Below are positions 62,809 to 64,000 of a stretch of DNA of 64,000 nt, piece after piece. The position numbers and the translations under genes were made by a program. The notes beneath the pieces were generated by a model. That model saw only the letters and a program-made list of their open reading frames with translations, ran no database searches and was not told the origin of the DNA. The DNA comes from Cristatella mucedo (taxonomy: Eukaryota; Bryozoa; Phylactolaemata; Cristatellidae), in assembly GCA_009760855.2 (NCBI GenBank), contig WPIO01000037.1, positions 2,549,501 through 2,613,500 on the forward strand, written 5' to 3'. Each line of letters starts with the position of its first letter. Positions within the stretch are counted from its first letter, which is position 1.

Positions 62809-63720
62809 GCAGCATGAGCAGCCGACCGCATACGTTTGCCTGCCAGTCTCATATCCTGTCGCTGGGCCCATCTTCTCTTCTCCGGATGCAGTGGCTGTGA
62901 CTGCTGCTAGCGCATCTGTGCAACTCCTGTGTGACTCGTCTCGGCCGCGAGGCTGCCGATGTTTGCGTGCCCACTTGCTTATGCTGATGGGATGCAGGCT
63001 GCATCTCTTGCTGCGGCTTTGCAGAGCCTTTTTTGCCGCTGTGTCAAGTTGAGCTGCCCGCTCGCAGGCGTGATTGTGCTAACAGCTGCATCACATGCTG
63101 GCTATCTCAGCTAGTGTGCAATCCACCTCGCTCCTCCACTCTAGACCATATAGAACATGTAGACCACCGACGAGAGGTCGGCAGCTTTTGTGGTGCGAGT
63201 GAGTGACTCGCGCATGCTTGTTGCTTCGGTGCTTTTGTTTCCTGAACTGTGCTGCAGTGGTCGTCTGATTCATGACCTGACAGCAGCAAAGTGGCTTCTT
63301 GTGACCGCGTGGCACGTAACTTTCATGGCACGTGACTGACGAGCTTGCTCAGCTCGGCCTCTGGCGTCTGGCTCGATTTTACACTTGCTTCATCTGTGGT
63401 CCGGCTGCCAAATTTCTTTTAGAGTGCCACCTTGCATGCTCGAGAACCGTTCCCTTTCTCATGCCTGCACACTCTGGAGGTCGTTTGTGAGTGCCCAGTC
63501 ACGTGACAGCTTTCGCCAGCCCCTCCAGTGAATCGATGCACTGTCACACTGCATTGGCACTTTTAGGTGGCGGTCGGCCTGCAGAGCGCTCAGCTGATGT
63601 GTCCAAATTTTGCTATATCAACGGTACAGTTCAACTGCACCATGATGGTATTCGGCACACACATTTATTTGACGGTAGACTTCAGTGACGGAGATATGAG
63701 AAAGAACATTTCGCTCGGAA
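46628..63720 (+). CDS. PKD1-like: Gene B: WSC- and PKD-domain polycystin-1-like protein, 5' portion (7 visible exons)
   Basis: This is the gene-level span; exons are listed separately. Seven exons join with matching phases (0/0, 0/1, 1/2, 2/1, 1/1, 1/0, 0/1) into 267 codons without a stop, and the reading frame continues past the window. The architecture is a signal peptide, a short spacer, a complete WSC domain (eight cysteines), a linker, and at least two PKD repeats. WSC followed by PKD repeats is the ectodomain order of polycystin-1, here without the N-terminal leucine-rich repeats of the vertebrate protein. With gene A just upstream on the same strand, a second PKD1-family gene is the best reading. 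A shorter WSC/PKD receptor cannot be excluded. Confidence 0.75.
47633..47960 (+). repeat. TGTCGCTGTCCCCCA minisatellite split by a SINE
   Basis: Units of TGTCGCTGTTCCCCCA occur at 47633-47710 and CACGTCGCTATCTCCC units at 47889-47960. The SINE at 47711-47888 lies between them. Confidence 0.85.
47711..47888 (+). mobile_element. tRNA-derived SINE inserted in a minisatellite
   Basis: A well-preserved copy: GCCGTGATGGCACACTAGGT, GAGGTCGTGGGTTCGATTCC, CACTGCAAGCGGTGGTGATA and AAGAGGCTGTTTAAGCAGCT, with a short T-rich tail. It is flanked on both sides by runs of a TGTCGCTGTCCCCCA-type repeat. It lies in gene B intron 1. Confidence 0.85.
48030..48720 (+). mobile_element. Decayed family A-related LINE
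   Basis: GTCCATGCATTTCTGACATA matches the VHAFVTS coding block and is followed by broken C-terminal coding blocks. The 3' end shows CATTCGACCAAGCTTCTCC, GTGCTTAGAAAGAGATTAAG and an ATTATAATT tail. An old copy. Confidence 0.6.
49040..49575 (-). mobile_element. Family B LINE 3' fragment, minus strand
   Basis: On the reverse strand it encodes [19 protein letters not shown] and [19 protein letters not shown], counterparts of the 12.8-kb copy, followed by the family B 3' UTR. A 13-bp AATCGGCAGTGTG repeat (49203-49243) interrupts it. Confidence 0.7.
49820..50012. repeat. AT-rich low-complexity tract
   Basis: About 190 nt of almost pure A/T with TATAATATTATA motifs, next to a CpG-rich region. The sharp composition change is notable. 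Confidence 0.8.
50030..51115. other. CpG-rich region in gene B intron 1, function unknown
   Basis: About 1 kb dense in CG dinucleotides, including a CCG repeat near 50544-50560 and many GCGCG words. Open frames exist on both strands, but none has a recognisable domain and none is credible as a gene. It might be an alternative promoter. Confidence 0.4.
51130..51215 (+). mobile_element. Short family A-related LINE tail
   Basis: AAATGTATAAAGTGCTTAG, AAAGAGATTGAGTTCTCTG and a TTATTATTA tail. Only the last 85 nt of the element are present. Confidence 0.7.
51296..51430 (+). repeat. 14-bp tandem repeat CCGCCCTCCAAAAG
   Basis: About nine units with C/G variation (CCGCCGTCCAAAAG, CCGCCCGCCAAAAG) in gene B intron 1. 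Confidence 0.9.
51833..51960 (+). repeat. (GA)n microsatellite
   Basis: Nearly pure GA repeats with two GACA interruptions, in gene B intron 1. Confidence 0.95.
52526..52621 (+). repeat. (GGA)n microsatellite
   Basis: A GGA triplet repeat with a duplicated GAGAATGAGCAGGAGGAG start. The encoded Glu or Ser runs are artefacts. Confidence 0.95.
53227..54400 (-). mobile_element. Decayed family A LINE, minus strand, in gene B intron 1
   Basis: It begins with an AAT-repeat tail on the + strand. Minus-strand pieces encode [30 protein letters not shown] and [20 protein letters not shown], then end in the GTPEVG region corresponding to the GVPQGS block. Multiple frameshifts and stops. Confidence 0.82.
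54400..55733. other. Gene B intron 1, 3' part: no gene seen
   Basis: It contains a pyrimidine-rich stretch (about 54690-55010) and CAG/CTG-rich patches (55170-55330). No exon with matching phase was found apart from the microexon that follows. Confidence 0.5.
55734..55770 (+). CDS. PKD1-like: Gene B exon 2: 37-nt microexon
   Basis: A strong acceptor (CCTATTTTGTTGCAG, ending at 55733) and the donor GTAACT (starting at 55771) bracket 37 nt. Read in phase 0 it gives [12 protein letters not shown] and leaves phase 1, exactly what is needed to connect the signal-peptide exon to the WSC exon at 59987. It contains an NYS sequon. It would form the mature N-terminus after signal cleavage. Confidence 0.6.
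56555..56742 (+). mobile_element. Diverged tRNA-like SINE
   Basis: CATGGGTTCGAGTCTGGCTG gives a B-box-like core. The downstream AAGCTTTTCTGTTGCTAGG blocks resemble, loosely and in duplicate, the CTCTTCTGTCGCTATA block of the main family. It may be a related subfamily. Confidence 0.4.
56985..57215 (+). mobile_element. Family B LINE 3' fragment
   Basis: TCAGCGGTCCTGAGCTGC, TTGCGTGAGATGAAGTCTG and AAAGCCGCTTAGGCTGTGAG match the 3' UTR of the copies at 12.8 and 58.8 kb. Confidence 0.75.
57245..57350 (-). mobile_element. Family A LINE tail, minus strand
   Basis: An AAT repeat, GATAAAGCGCCCTCAGAGAA, CTTAATCTCTCTCTGGGCGC and TTTACATTTGCTGGAAAGGG. It abuts an oppositely oriented ATT repeat at 57220-57242. 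Confidence 0.8.
57563..57640 (+). mobile_element. Truncated SINE 3' end
   Basis: AAGGCTCTTCTGTCGCTATA and AAGAGGCTGTTAAATCAGCT match the 3' third of the SINE at 8986 almost exactly. The tRNA head is missing. Confidence 0.7.
57930..58012 (+). mobile_element. Family B LINE terminal fragment
   Basis: GTAACACGCACACAGTCTTTG and GTGGAGTTACAGATGGAGAT match the last 80 nt of the family B element. Confidence 0.55.
58760..59020 (+). mobile_element. Family B LINE 3' fragment
   Basis: TTTTCAGCTGTCCTGAGCTG through CTATACAAAACTCTCCTGCG and GGAGTTACAGGCAGAGATAC follow the family B 3' UTR in order. Confidence 0.78.
59749..59784 (+). repeat. (CAG)12 microsatellite in gene B intron 2
   Basis: An uninterrupted CAG triplet array about 200 nt upstream of exon 3. 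It is intronic in this model. Confidence 0.95.
59848..59915 (+). mobile_element. Family A LINE tail just upstream of gene B exon 3
   Basis: TTAAGCGCCTAGAGAGAGAT, a variant hairpin and an ATT tail. Only about 70 nt of the element, ending 72 nt before the exon 3 acceptor. Confidence 0.75.
59987..60116 (+). CDS. PKD1-like: Gene B exon 3: first half of the WSC domain
   Basis: The acceptor GTGCTTTACAG ends at 59986, the donor GTAGGA starts at 60117, and the phase goes from 1 to 2. It encodes [16 protein letters not shown] and later [16 protein letters not shown]-x-G-C-Y-x-D is the WSC signature, and three of the eight WSC cysteines lie here. WSC domains are cysteine-rich extracellular modules thought to bind carbohydrate. 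Confidence 0.88.
61385..61590 (+). CDS. PKD1-like: Gene B exon 4: second half of the WSC domain
   Basis: The acceptor GCTCGTTTCCTTAG ends at 61384, the donor GTGAGG starts at 61591, and the phase goes from 2 to 1. It begins [17 protein letters not shown] and continues [15 protein letters not shown], ending with LSVYSL. These are the last five WSC cysteines and the closing strand (C-x-C-G-x-x-Y ... C-x-x-x-C-x-G-x-x-x-x-C-G-G ... x-S-V-Y). Confidence 0.9.
61716..61796 (+). CDS. PKD1-like: Gene B exon 5: linker
   Basis: The acceptor TTTATTGCAG ends at 61715, the donor GTTTGT starts at 61797, and the exon is phase 1/1 with 27 codons (starts [17 protein letters not shown]). It is phase-symmetric, so it could be skipped without a frameshift. 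No domain is recognised; it probably leads into the first PKD repeat. The donor is weaker than most in this gene. Confidence 0.68.
62617..62747 (+). CDS. PKD1-like: Gene B exon 6: PKD repeat
   Basis: The acceptor ACTGTCGTTGCAG ends at 62616, the donor GTGAGT starts at 62748, and the phase goes from 1 to 0. It contains [20 protein letters not shown], which fits the PKD (Ig-like) repeat pattern H/x-x-Y-x-x-P-G-x-Y/F-x-V-T-V-x-x-x-N. A CAG repeat follows 25 nt into the intron. Confidence 0.85.
62773..62809 (+). repeat. (CAG)n microsatellite after gene B exon 6
   Basis: About twelve CAG units beginning 25 nt after the exon 6 donor, within the intron. Confidence 0.9.
63567..63720 (+). CDS. PKD1-like: Gene B exon 7: start of the next PKD repeat (gene continues)
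   Basis: The acceptor GCATTGGCACTTTTAG ends at 63566, the donor GTAAGG starts at 63721, and the phase goes from 0 to 1. The stretch [14 protein letters not shown] is the conserved Y-x-V-D-F-G-D-G core strand of a PKD repeat, with a preceding cysteine-containing strand. The next exon lies beyond the window. Confidence 0.87.
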
Positions 63721-63824
63721 GTAAGGATGTCTGTGTCACAGTTTTATTTGCTGCTTGTTATTCTAGCTATCCTCAGAAAACAGTCGATTTGCTGCACGCA
63801 CTTAGTAAGGCCGTCGTGACCATG

Positions 63825-63930
63825 TAACCATTGGATCATGCTTCCGTTACAGCATATGAAAAGTGTCTAGAAAGAGATTAAGTTCTCTGAGGTTTCTATA
63901 CAAATGTGTTATTATAATTATTATTTATGC
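63825..63930 (+). mobile_element. Family A-related LINE tail
   Basis: ATTGGATCATGCTTCCGTTA, AAGTGTCTAGAAAGAGATTA and an ATTATAATTATTATT tail, about 100 nt after gene B exon 7. Confidence 0.7.
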
Positions 63931-64000
63931 CTGTGATGCACGTGTTTGCCGATTTGAATGCATCAGTGAGTGGCTGTTAACACCACCTTGGTTTCCTGCT

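Overview
This window is nuclear DNA of an invertebrate animal. Genes are broken into many short exons with GT-AG introns, there is no prokaryotic gene packing, and introns and intergenic DNA are full of non-LTR retrotransposon (LINE) pieces, tRNA-derived SINEs and microsatellites. The phylum cannot be fixed from the sequence alone; lophotrochozoan, deuterostome, cnidarian and sponge origins all remain possible.

Two polycystin-1 (PKD1) family genes lie head to tail on the + strand. Gene A enters from the left edge and ends at 29213. I could trace 26 consecutive exons (330-29213) with compatible splice phases throughout; together they make 5295 nt, 1764 codons plus a stop. The protein runs from a REJ/GAIN-type ectodomain through a degenerate GPS, TM1, a PLAT/LH2 domain, TM2-TM5, and a polycystin channel-like module (TM6, extracellular TOP domain, TM7-TM11) to a short cytoplasmic tail. 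An AATAAA signal follows at 29486. Residue numbers for gene A count from the first visible codon at 330.

Gene B starts at 46628 in a CpG-rich stretch. It has a signal-peptide exon, a 37-nt microexon at 55734, two exons forming a complete eight-cysteine WSC domain, and exons carrying PKD (Ig-like) repeats, and it runs off the right edge. Its seven visible exons are also phase-consistent. Family knowledge suggests both products are large membrane receptor/channel-like proteins; whether they act together is inference.

The rest is mostly repeats. Family A LINEs (RT with a YADD motif, 3' hairpin, ATT-repeat tail) occur as one long copy (39622-41170, a 431-codon open RT segment) and many 5'-truncated copies. 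Family B LINEs occur as 3' fragments. A tRNA-derived SINE family with a B-box-like core occurs about ten times. Other features are a 6.3-kb-spaced inverted duplication, palindromic MITE-like repeats at 35.5-37.6 kb, a 52-bp tandem array, a long polypyrimidine tract in the last intron of gene A, and long GA tracts near the start of gene B. No other convincing protein-coding gene was found between 29.2 and 46.6 kb.
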